Below are positions 9,364 through 17,106 of a stretch of 64,000 nt of DNA, one piece after another. A model generated the notes under the pieces. The model saw nothing but the letters and a program-made list of their open reading frames with translations, ran no database searches and was not told the origin of the DNA. The translations under genes were made by a program, and so were the position numbers. The first letter of the stretch is position 1; each line of letters starts with the position of its first letter. Source of the DNA: Runella rosea (GTDB lineage Bacteria > Bacteroidota > Bacteroidia > Cytophagales > Spirosomataceae); NCBI RefSeq assembly GCF_003325355.1, contig NZ_CP030850.1, positions 4,767,501 through 4,831,500 on the forward strand. Direction: 5' to 3'.

Positions 9364-10401
9364 TTAATTTTCACTCAAAACGTTGTTTAACGTTTCTTTT
9401 ACTTTTTCTACGGTTTGCTGTGAAGCGTCGCCGTATTCCTGCAATTTTCCAAACGCTGCTGCTGCTGCAAAATCAATAATGTCCTGCGGAGCGTGTTGGT
9501 GGTGTAGGCCATAAATAAGGCCGCCCATAAAACAATCGCCGCTGCCTACTTTATCCACCACTTTCTGGGTGGTAAATTCGGGAGAAACATACTGTATTCC
9601 GTCTTTGTATAAAGTAGTATAATACTGAATTCCTTCGTCGAACGCGTCGAAACGGAAGGTATGAGCCACGACTTTGCACTTCGGAAATGTCGCTTGAATA
9701 TTTTCGGCAGTGGCAATGCTGTGAGCCAAATACTTCTCCTGTGTAGGGTTTTGCTCTACCGTTTTATCAACTGGAATGCCCAAAAGTGTATTAGCGGCCC
9801 AGATATTGCCCATGATTACGTCGCAGTACTGCGCCAAGGGGGGCATGATTTCGACGGGTTTTTTACCAAATTGCCATAGTTTGGCGCGGTAGTTTAAATC
9901 TACAGAAATGGTAATGCCCAAGCGCGAAGCTACCTGCAATGCTTCCAGACAAGCATCTGCTACGTCTTGGTTGAGGGCGGGGCTGATGGCGCTGAAATGA
10001 AACCAAGAGCAACCTTCCAAAATCTGTTCCCAATCTACTTTGCCCACTTTTAATTCTGAAAACGAAGAAAAAGCCCGGTCGTAAATCACGCCAGCGTTTT
10101 TTAAATCTGCCCCCTGTGGCAAATAATACGCACCGATGCGCGACCCAAAATGCCGAATGCCGGAAGTTTCAATCCCTTTTTCCTCAATGTAGGCTTTGAT
10201 TTCGGTCGATAGTTGGTTTTCGGGTAAAACCGTGCTGTAGCGTACGGGCACTTCCCAATTGGCAAGGGCATTAGCTACGTTGAGTTCGGCACCGCCGACA
10301 AAAACGGGCATGTTCGCCTGTTTAATCCACTCACCATTGAGTTGCGGCGAAAAACGCAACAGTAATTCTCCAAAACAACAAATAGTATTTCCTGTACTCA
10401 A
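9364..10401 (-). CDS. kdgK: 2-keto-3-deoxygluconate kinase (PfkB family)
   Basis: A 345-residue PfkB-family sugar kinase that phosphorylates KDG to KDPG. The family pattern is visible in CFGELLLRFSP at the start, GGAELNVANALANW near residue 36, and the C-terminal catalytic VDKVGSGDCFMGGLIYG segment holding the catalytic Asp. No ATG is available: the frame closes upstream and the next Met is residue 31, inside the fold, so the start is TTG 10401. The gene is separated from uxaC by 108 bp, the largest gap in the operon, and precedes eda by 20 bp. Fructokinase is less likely given this context. Confidence 0.93.
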   Translation of the reverse strand: MSTGNTICCFGELLLRFSPQLNGEWIKQANMPVFVGGAELNVANALANWEVPVRYSTVLPENQLSTEIKAYIEEKGIETSGIRHFGSRIGAYYLPQGADLKNAGVIYDRAFSSFSELKVGKVDWEQILEGCSWFHFSAISPALNQDVADACLEALQVASRLGITISVDLNYRAKLWQFGKKPVEIMPPLAQYCDVIMGNIWAANTLLGIPVDKTVEQNPTQEKYLAHSIATAENIQATFPKCKVVAHTFRFDAFDEGIQYYTTLYKDGIQYVSPEFTTQKVVDKVGSGDCFMGGLIYGLHHQHAPQDIIDFAAAAAFGKLQEYGDASQQTVEKVKETLNNVLSEN

Positions 10402-10509
10402 AGGTGTATTCTTTTGGTTATCAATTATTTAATTAAGCTATTGGGTCGGTTTGATGCGTGATGATGGTTTCTCAAAACCGTCGCCACGCGCCCCCGACCT
10501 CACAGACTA

Positions 10510-11919
10510 TTAAAATCCGAAATATTGCTTGGCGTTATTGTAGCAAATATTCTGAACTACCTGTCCAATCCACTCGGTATCATTGGGCAATTCGCCATTT
10601 TCGATGTCGTTGCCGAACATATTACACAAAATGCGCCGGAAATACTCGTGGCGAGGAAAGGATAAAAACGAACGTGAATCGGTAAGCATTCCGACGAAGC
10701 GGCTCAACAGCCCCATGTTCGACAGCGCGTTTATTTGTTTTTCCATTCCGTCTTTCTGGTCCATAAACCACCAACCTGAGCCAAACTGGATTTTACCCGC
10801 TACCGATCCATCGTTGAAATTACCAATCATGGTGGCAATCACTTCGTTGTCGGCAGGGTTGAGGTTATAAATGATGGTTTTTGCCAATTGGTTATATTCA
10901 TCCAAACGGCCTAAGAACTTAGACAAAGCCATTGCCTGCGACCAGTCGCCGATGGAATCCCAGCCCGTATCGGGGCCAAGCAGACGCAAGGCACGGGTGT
11001 TGTTGTTGCGCAAAGCACCGATGTGGAATTGTTGTGTCCAGCCCAGTTCGTGGTACATGGTGCCGAGGTAGTGCAAAATCGCGGATTGGTACAATACCTG
11101 CTCCGCTGAGGTGATGGTTTGACCCGCCAATGCTTTTTTGAAAATCGCGTTGGCATCTTCAGGCGTAAAATCAGCCGCGTATAATTGCTCCAGACCGTGG
11201 TCAGACAACAAACAACCTAAGGAAGCGAAAAAGTCCGCCCTAGCGCGCAGGGCTTTGGTCAAATCGTCGTACGACCTGATTTCAAAACCTACGATAGTGG
11301 CCAGCTTTTGGATGAAACCAGCAAAGTTTGGATTGCTGATTAAGATAAATTTGTCGGGACGAAAAGCGGTGCGCATTTGAATTTCAAAGGTGCCTTCGTT
11401 TTTCAATTGCTGATGGTATTCCAGCGAATCCAGCGGGTCGTCGGTGGTACAGACAACTTCGACGTTCATTTTACGCAACAGATTCCGCACTGAATAATCG
11501 GGCGTGCGGAGTTTTTCGGAACACTCATCATAGATTTTTTGGGCGGTTTTGGGGCTCAAAATATCGTGAACGTCAAAATAACGCTGCAATTCTAAATGCG
11601 TCCAGTGATAAAGTGGATTCCGGAGGGTATAGGGGACGGTTTCGGCCCATTTTTCAAACTTTTGATAATCACTTTTGTCGCCCGTACAGTAGCTTTCGTC
11701 TACGCCGTTGGTACGCATACCGCGCCACTTGTAGTGGTCGCCGTAGAGCCAAATCTGCGTTAAATTCTCGAAGTTTTTATCGTTAACGATTTGATCTGGT
11801 GGCAAGTGGTTATGGTAATCAATGATGGGCATCTGTTTAGCAAACTCATGATAAAGTGTGCGTGCCGCGTCGGTTTGCAGCAAAAAGTCTTCGTCTAAAA
11901 AAGTTTTAGTGACCAACAT
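10510..11919 (-). CDS. uxaC: Uronate isomerase
   Basis: A 469-residue amidohydrolase-superfamily isomerase that converts D-galacturonate to D-tagaturonate (and glucuronate to fructuronate). The metal-binding DYHNHLPPDQI motif with H36 and H38 is near the N-terminus, and TTDDPLDSLEYHQQL and GALRNNNTRALRLLGPDTGWDS are typical UxaC segments. Length is standard (about 470). It starts at ATG 11919, 18 bp after uxaB. Confidence 0.97.
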   Translation of the reverse strand: MLVTKTFLDEDFLLQTDAARTLYHEFAKQMPIIDYHNHLPPDQIVNDKNFENLTQIWLYGDHYKWRGMRTNGVDESYCTGDKSDYQKFEKWAETVPYTLRNPLYHWTHLELQRYFDVHDILSPKTAQKIYDECSEKLRTPDYSVRNLLRKMNVEVVCTTDDPLDSLEYHQQLKNEGTFEIQMRTAFRPDKFILISNPNFAGFIQKLATIVGFEIRSYDDLTKALRARADFFASLGCLLSDHGLEQLYAADFTPEDANAIFKKALAGQTITSAEQVLYQSAILHYLGTMYHELGWTQQFHIGALRNNNTRALRLLGPDTGWDSIGDWSQAMALSKFLGRLDEYNQLAKTIIYNLNPADNEVIATMIGNFNDGSVAGKIQFGSGWWFMDQKDGMEKQINALSNMGLLSRFVGMLTDSRSFLSFPRHEYFRRILCNMFGNDIENGELPNDTEWIGQVVQNICYNNAKQYFGF

Positions 11920-11937
11920 TTTAGTATAGCTAGATGG

Positions 11938-13485
11938 TTAGAGAGTCGCGTTAATTTCTACGAATGGGGTTGTATTTCTATAAAAAAAGGCTTCAAGCGT
12001 GGATTTTACCCCATTGTCAATCATATTTTCTACGTTTTCTGTTACACTTTGGGCAAAACCGGGGAGCAAAGTAAGGTCGGTGTCCCACAGCGTTTTATTT
12101 TGCAGCACCGATTCAACCAATTGAGCAGGCGTATTTTGTTGCCATTGTTGATAAAAATACTCTGCTTTTTCGTCCTGAATAGGATAGAGCTGCCCGTCTC
12201 GTTCGCCAAAATAGACAAAGCGCTCCTTGGCAACCGATTTCATAAAACACAAATAAGCCGCAAAACCCAATGAAAAATATTCAGGTACACAGTTGAAAAT
12301 ATCGTAATAACGAAGGAGCGTCGGAACATTACGCAGTTTCATTTTTGAGGTATAATTGAGCGTGATGCTGAGCCATTGATGATTGAGATGTGGATTACGA
12401 AAGCGGTCTAATACCTGCATTCCAAAACGTTGCGGGCTTTTTTCGTCCATAGGGTACGGAATCGCAAGACCCAATTCGGCCATCATTAGATTGCTGATAT
12501 ACGCCGACATCGTTTCGTTTTGCATTGCACCAATGACGTTGTCAAATCCGGCTAAATAGGCTAAGCCGCTGCTCAAAGTGTGGGTGCCGTTCAGCAGGCG
12601 CAGTTTAAGTTCGCGAAAGAGGTTAATATCTGGCTCAACAAAAACACCATCGTCGGCTTTGTGAAAAGAAAGCACCTGTTTTACGTGTTCGTTGCCTTCG
12701 ATGGCCCACAGTCTGAATACTTCGCTCATTGTGAGCAGTTTGTCTTCGTAGCCCAATTCCTCGGTAAGTCCTTTATAAGTAACGGCGTCAGGTTTGCCGG
12801 GTACGATTCGGTCTACCAATGAGTTACAAAAATGATTAGCGCTTTCGAGCCAATCCAGAAAACTAGACTCTAGCCCGTTGCGGTGGGCCAATTCGATGAC
12901 GATGGACTCAAGTTTAGTGCCGTTGTCAGTAATCAATTCGGTAGGAACAATCACCAACCCCGACGCTTTGCTACCGCCAAAGGCCTGAAACCGGGCGTAT
13001 AAAAACGCCAACAATTTCCCTGGGAATGACGCGGGCGGAGTGGCAGAAATATCATCCTGCGTGAGCTGAATGCCTACTTCTGTGGTGTTGGAAATGATGA
13101 TTTGAAGTTCGGGGTTCTTGGCGCAATCCAAAATTCCTTGCCATTGCGATTTGGCCGACAGCACGCGGCTGATGGCCGAGCAAACGATATTTTCTTCTAC
13201 GTTTTGACACAGTTCAACCCCCCTAACACACAGCGTATAAAGGCTGTCTTGCTCGTCAAAAGCGGCGGCATCGCCGCCATCGGTCGATTTGACTACTACG
13301 ATTCGGCCGTTGAAAATGCCTTGCCGATTGGCCTTGTCAATCAAATAATCGGGTAATCCCCTCAGCAAAACTCCAGTGCCGAATTGCAGTACTTTTTCGG
13401 GTAATTCAAAAACAGACTCGTCGGGAACGACCAAGTTTGGTCGGTCACGAAGCAGATTTAATTCATTTTTAGATAGATATGTCAT
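11938..13485 (-). CDS. uxaB: Tagaturonate reductase (altronate oxidoreductase)
   Basis: A 515-residue NAD-dependent polyol dehydrogenase of the mannitol dehydrogenase family that reduces tagaturonate to altronate. The N-terminal Rossmann domain begins at LQFGTGVLLRG (residues 33-43). The C-terminal domain carries the family pattern KLRLLNGTHTLSSGLAYLAG, which includes the conserved catalytic Lys/Asn/His set. Altronate dehydratase (uxaA), the next enzyme, is not encoded in this window. The gene lies between GH105 (34 bp upstream) and uxaC (18 bp downstream). Confidence 0.94.
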   Translation of the reverse strand: MTYLSKNELNLLRDRPNLVVPDESVFELPEKVLQFGTGVLLRGLPDYLIDKANRQGIFNGRIVVVKSTDGGDAAAFDEQDSLYTLCVRGVELCQNVEENIVCSAISRVLSAKSQWQGILDCAKNPELQIIISNTTEVGIQLTQDDISATPPASFPGKLLAFLYARFQAFGGSKASGLVIVPTELITDNGTKLESIVIELAHRNGLESSFLDWLESANHFCNSLVDRIVPGKPDAVTYKGLTEELGYEDKLLTMSEVFRLWAIEGNEHVKQVLSFHKADDGVFVEPDINLFRELKLRLLNGTHTLSSGLAYLAGFDNVIGAMQNETMSAYISNLMMAELGLAIPYPMDEKSPQRFGMQVLDRFRNPHLNHQWLSITLNYTSKMKLRNVPTLLRYYDIFNCVPEYFSLGFAAYLCFMKSVAKERFVYFGERDGQLYPIQDEKAEYFYQQWQQNTPAQLVESVLQNKTLWDTDLTLLPGFAQSVTENVENMIDNGVKSTLEAFFYRNTTPFVEINATL

Positions 13486-13519
13486 GGTGCCGTATTGGTT
13501 GACTGGTTTTAGTGAACGG

Positions 13520-15430
13520 CTATTTTTTGGCAGAAAGTAGCCACGTAGCTAAATCTTTGGCGGCCGAAAAGTTTTCATAAACGACAGGAATGCGGCGGCC
13601 ATCGGTGTATTCATTGTACAGCCATGGGTCACCTACGGCAAACACCGTTCCTTTTCCTACTTTTGCTACGCCGATAATCACGTCTCCTTTATGACTCATA
13701 ATCCCTTGGGCGGGTGCTTTCAAGTTGAGCGGGGCTAATTCTTTGATGTAAACAGCTTTAGTATTTTTGAAAATCTGATTTCCCGACGGAATGTCGATGC
13801 GTCCCTGCTCCCACTGCGTGCCTTGTACCATATTCACGTTTTTGGGCAGAAATTGAATGCCGAATTCATTGGCCAAACGGTTGAAATTTTTATGCTCACA
13901 ATTGGCGGTGTCGTTGGCCATCAAAACGAGCGTTCCGCCAGCTTTTACCCAATTACTGATTTGCTTGATGTCAGTGTCTTGAATGAAATTGGGATTAGCA
14001 GTTTCTTTTTTCGTATCGGGGTCAACGATGATGTAAACGTCTACATTTTTGAGATTTTCGGCCGTTGGGGCGGCTTGGATGGCCGTGGTTTTGGCACCTA
14101 AATCACGAAAAATATTCCCCCAAACCTTGAATCCAGAGTGCATGGGGTCTTCCCATGTGTAATGAAATTGTTCTTCCTGCCCGTTCCAATTTTTGCGGAA
14201 CTCACGATTGAAATAATAATCCGTGGCGACGGTTTTGCCTTTACCAAGGCTATTTTCAGAGGCAATTTCCATCTCGACGCTGGCAAAGATGAACGGCCCG
14301 ACGCCTTTGAGGTCATTCTGGCGAATGGGCTCGCTGAGGTAGTACTCATAGCTGCCATCGCGGTAAGGTGTGCCGCCGAGGCCGCCCACGCTCACCGTTT
14401 TGTTGAGGTTGAGCGTGCCGTTGGGGGTTTCTTCTACAAATTCTTTGAGGATGCCGGCGTAGCCTTTTTGGGCCACCGACAAATAAGTTTGAGGTAAATA
14501 GCCCATGCGTACGCCCTTGGCCAACGCGTACACAAACATGCACGAAGCGGAGGCTTCAAAATAATTGCCTTTGCGCGTACCTTGGGTGGTCATCTGGTAC
14601 CATACGCCCGACTTAGCATCTTGATACTTGACAAGCGCAGGCGCTAAACGTTGCAGGTATTTGACCAGATTGGCGCGCTCGGGGTGAGTCTCAGGAAAAT
14701 AATCCAACACATCGACGAGCGCCATGGCATACCAGCCGATGGCCCGACTCCAAAAGTGCGGCGAGAGGCCCGTTTTTGGGTCGGCCCATTTTTCGGACTT
14801 ACTTTCATCGTACGCGTGGTAAATGAGCCCTGTTTTTGGGTCAACGGCGTATTTCTCAATCAGCGCAAACTGCTTTGCAATGTCGTTAAAATGCTCGGGA
14901 TGGTTGAAAATGAGGCTGTATTCCGCCGAAAAAGGCTCGGCCATAAACAGCCCGTCGAGCCACATTTGGTTGGGGTAACGCTTTTTGTGCCAGTACCCGC
15001 CTTCTTTGGTTTTGGGCTGGTTTTCAATTTGTTTCCACAATAAATCAGCGGCTTTGCGGTATTTTTCTTTGTCGGGCTGGGTTTGTTGGTAGATTGTCAA
15101 CAGTGCGCGCCCCGTTGGGATATTGTCGAGGTTGAAATCATCGTATTTATAGGTACGAATGCTCCCTTCTTTTTGGACGTAGCGATTTATATCCCGCACC
15201 ACATACTCAAAATACTTACCGTCGCCAGTGCGGTTCCATACTTTTTCGATGGCTTTATAAATCAAACCTTGCTCGTAATCCCAGCCCGCGGGCTTCCCTT
15301 CCTTAACTGTAATGGAATCTTTGTGCCAACTCATCACCGATTCGGCCATCCGAACCGAGTAAGGCGTTTTTTGGGCAACGAGCGAATGGCTGATGGCCAG
15401 AATAAATGAATAAAATAGTAGGTGTTTCAT
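13520..15430 (-). CDS. GH105 unsaturated rhamnogalacturonyl hydrolase with C-terminal DUF4350-like domain
   Basis: A 636-residue exported protein (signal peptide ending near SLVAQ). Residues about 25-375 form the GH88/GH105 alpha6/alpha6 barrel that removes the unsaturated galacturonyl end from rhamnogalacturonan or pectin lyase products. The catalytic Asp is probably D159 in QMWLDGLFMAEPF, and FWSRAIGWYAMALVDVL is typical. Residues about 400-636 form a separate domain resembling DUF4350 (glutamine amidotransferase-like fold), with VDVYIIVDPDTKKE and KVGKGTVFAVGDPWLYNEY. The unsaturated uronate released is the substrate of KdgF, encoded 33 bp upstream. Confidence 0.92.
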   Translation of the reverse strand: MKHLLFYSFILAISHSLVAQKTPYSVRMAESVMSWHKDSITVKEGKPAGWDYEQGLIYKAIEKVWNRTGDGKYFEYVVRDINRYVQKEGSIRTYKYDDFNLDNIPTGRALLTIYQQTQPDKEKYRKAADLLWKQIENQPKTKEGGYWHKKRYPNQMWLDGLFMAEPFSAEYSLIFNHPEHFNDIAKQFALIEKYAVDPKTGLIYHAYDESKSEKWADPKTGLSPHFWSRAIGWYAMALVDVLDYFPETHPERANLVKYLQRLAPALVKYQDAKSGVWYQMTTQGTRKGNYFEASASCMFVYALAKGVRMGYLPQTYLSVAQKGYAGILKEFVEETPNGTLNLNKTVSVGGLGGTPYRDGSYEYYLSEPIRQNDLKGVGPFIFASVEMEIASENSLGKGKTVATDYYFNREFRKNWNGQEEQFHYTWEDPMHSGFKVWGNIFRDLGAKTTAIQAAPTAENLKNVDVYIIVDPDTKKETANPNFIQDTDIKQISNWVKAGGTLVLMANDTANCEHKNFNRLANEFGIQFLPKNVNMVQGTQWEQGRIDIPSGNQIFKNTKAVYIKELAPLNLKAPAQGIMSHKGDVIIGVAKVGKGTVFAVGDPWLYNEYTDGRRIPVVYENFSAAKDLATWLLSAKK

Positions 15431-15463
15431 TATGATAGATATGACTCAATTTACAGCTGATAG

Positions 15464-15805
15464 TTAGACAAAATCTTCGCGCATGGGATTGAAAACATCA
15501 ACCAATAATCCTTCTTCTAAGCAAACGGCTCCGTGTAATACGTTGGAAGGAACAAAATAGACGTCTCCCCCTTTTAAGTTTCTGGTTTGGTCGCCGATGG
15601 TCACTTCAAACACCCCGCTGGCTACGTAGCTGATTTGCAAATGGGAGTGTTGATGAATTGTTCCAATCCCTCCCTGTTTAAAAGCAACTTTCACCAACAT
15701 CAACTCATTGGTGTATGACATGACTTTACGCTTTATTTTCTCATCGACGACTTCCCAAGGAAGGTCGTCGTCGGCGACCAGTACTTTTTCGAATGAAGGA
15801 TGCAT
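15464..15805 (-). CDS. kdgF: KdgF-like cupin (uronate linearisation)
   Basis: A 113-residue single-domain cupin. It matches KdgF in length and layout: RKVMSYTNELMLVKVAF, a metal-binding HQHSHLQISYVASG motif (cupin box 1), GDVYFVPSNVLHGAV (box 2), and the characteristic C-terminal MREDFV. KdgF is known to convert the cyclic 4,5-unsaturated galacturonate into the linear 5-keto-4-deoxyuronate used by KduI. It is the first gene of the galacturonate operon. A LacI-type operator lies 127 bp upstream, and KduI and KduD, the next two enzymes, are encoded 28 kb away behind a copy of the same operator. Confidence 0.9.
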   Translation of the reverse strand: MHPSFEKVLVADDDLPWEVVDEKIKRKVMSYTNELMLVKVAFKQGGIGTIHQHSHLQISYVASGVFEVTIGDQTRNLKGGDVYFVPSNVLHGAVCLEEGLLVDVFNPMREDFV

Positions 15806-15931
15806 AAAAGATTTAAAATTGTATTTTTCAGTTAGAACTAGTTGCAGACTCTTTTTGGGGAGTTAGCAACCGAAGGATTGAGTTTATCTTTATTTTAGTT
15901 GTTAGTCAATGATTTTGACCGATATTTTTAT

Positions 15932-15955
15932 GCAAACGTTATCGGTAACGTTGCC
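15932..15955 (-). promoter_or_regulatory. LacI-type operator, site 1 (kdgF operon)
   Basis: This is an imperfect 24-bp palindrome with two AACGTT arms around a central CG. The minus strand carries the shared flank TTTGCATAAAAA pointing to kdgF. The same motif recurs at 39375-39398 and 43120-43143. A minus-strand TTG at 15935-15933 is followed after 18 bp by AATCATTG (15914-15907), a poor -7 box at the same distance as in the other sites. It may also affect the divergent AEC gene. Confidence 0.8.
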
Positions 15956-16099
15956 GAATTGTACTTAACAAAAAATAGATTGTAAAGAATCAAGAATAAG
16001 CCCTGGGTTGAACGAGTTTATAGTGAGAAAAGTGATTCTGAAAAAATGACAAAAAATTATACTTTTCAAAGTTTTAGGAAAGACTAATTATCACTTTAT

Positions 16100-16107
16100 T
16101 ACTTTTG
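16100..16107 (+). promoter_or_regulatory. Candidate -7 box for the AEC transporter
   Basis: TACTTTTG matches TAnnTTTG and lies 37 bp upstream of the ATG at 16145. No strong -33 TTG was found. Confidence 0.45.
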
Positions 16108-16144
16108 TACTTCCAAAGTAGAAGAATCTTCCCATCCCGTTCAA

Positions 16145-17065
16145 ATGAATCAAACCAACAGTATATTCTTAATCACCCTCGGCATTGCGACGATGGGCTT
16201 TTTGATTAAAAAATTTGATTTTGTAACCGAGCAGGATGGCAAAGCTATTTCAAAATTTTTGATGCACACCACTTTTCCCGCGCTGATGATTGTCAGTATG
16301 CTTCGCATCAAATTTGAACCTACGCTTTTTCTTATTCCGTTGATTTGCATTGCCTTGGGGGTTGTTATGACTTTGGTGGGATGGGTTTGGTTTAAAGATT
16401 ATCCCAACCGGCTGCGCGGTGTGCTGACCATGTCGTGTGGTGGGCTGAACGTGGGGCTTTTTGCGTTTCCTATCATTGAGGGTATTTGGGGGCGCGAAGG
16501 ACTGGTGTACGTGGCGATGTTTGACATCGGCAACACCATCATCACCTTCGGATTGGTTTATTCGGTAGGTAGTTATTTTGCGGTAAAGGGCGAAGGAAGG
16601 GTGAATTATGGAAGAGTGTTGAAAAAAGTCATTCAATTGCCGCCGTTGCAGGCGATGTTCATTGGATTGACTATCAATGCCTTAAAGATAGAATTGCCAG
16701 TGGTTGCTTATGATTTTTTGGATGTACTGGCCAAAGCCAATAAGCCGCTTGTGTTGCTGCTCATGGGGATTTACATGAGTTTTTCGTTGGAGCGAAGTCA
16801 GGTGTGGGCAGTGGTGAAGGTCCTGACGATTCGTTATGCCTGCGGTTTTATCGCGATTTTGCTTTTGTACGTATTGATTCCCGAGCCTACCCTTGCGCGT
16901 AATGTGCTGTTGGTCTGTGTTATACTCCCGATTGGGATGACCATTCTTCCCTTTGCCGACGAGCTTAATTACGACTCGCGTATTGCGGGTGTGTTGGTGA
17001 ATATCTCGCTGTTAATCAGCTTTTTGCTGATGTGGGGCTTGGTGGTTGGATTAAAATTGGCGTAA
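16145..17065 (+). CDS. AEC-family membrane transporter
   Basis: A 306-residue polytopic inner-membrane protein with about ten hydrophobic helices in two halves. The pattern KFLMHTTFPALMIVSMLRI near residue 36, GLNVGLFAFPIIEG near 95 and NKPLVLLLMGIYMSF in the second half fits the auxin efflux carrier (AEC/malonate-type) family. Members move carboxylates or other organic anions. The substrate is unknown here. Transcription diverges from the kdgF operon with operator site 1 in between, so a uronate-related anion is possible, but this is inference. It converges on the radical SAM gene. Confidence 0.88.
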   Translation: MNQTNSIFLITLGIATMGFLIKKFDFVTEQDGKAISKFLMHTTFPALMIVSMLRIKFEPTLFLIPLICIALGVVMTLVGWVWFKDYPNRLRGVLTMSCGGLNVGLFAFPIIEGIWGREGLVYVAMFDIGNTIITFGLVYSVGSYFAVKGEGRVNYGRVLKKVIQLPPLQAMFIGLTINALKIELPVVAYDFLDVLAKANKPLVLLLMGIYMSFSLERSQVWAVVKVLTIRYACGFIAILLLYVLIPEPTLARNVLLVCVILPIGMTILPFADELNYDSRIAGVLVNISLLISFLLMWGLVVGLKLA

Positions 17066-17106
17066 GGGACAGAAGTCAGGAGTGAGTAGCGAGGAGTGAG
17101 AACGAA

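Larger units (their letters stand above)
15806..16144. other. Divergent intergenic region kdgF / AEC transporter
   Basis: This 339-bp A/T-rich stretch contains no supported gene. It holds operator site 1 (15932-15955) and a -7 box for the plus-strand transporter (16100-16107). The rest shows nothing recognisable. Confidence 0.8.

Noticed and set aside
10440-10505. Hairpin GATGGTTT-CTCA-AAACCGTC between kdgK and uxaC as a terminator
   Set aside because: No T-run follows in the direction of transcription, and the operon appears continuous.
17073-17100. Repeated AGGAGTGAG between the AEC and radical SAM genes
   Set aside because: Two short copies only, of a kind common in intergenic DNA; no function can be argued.
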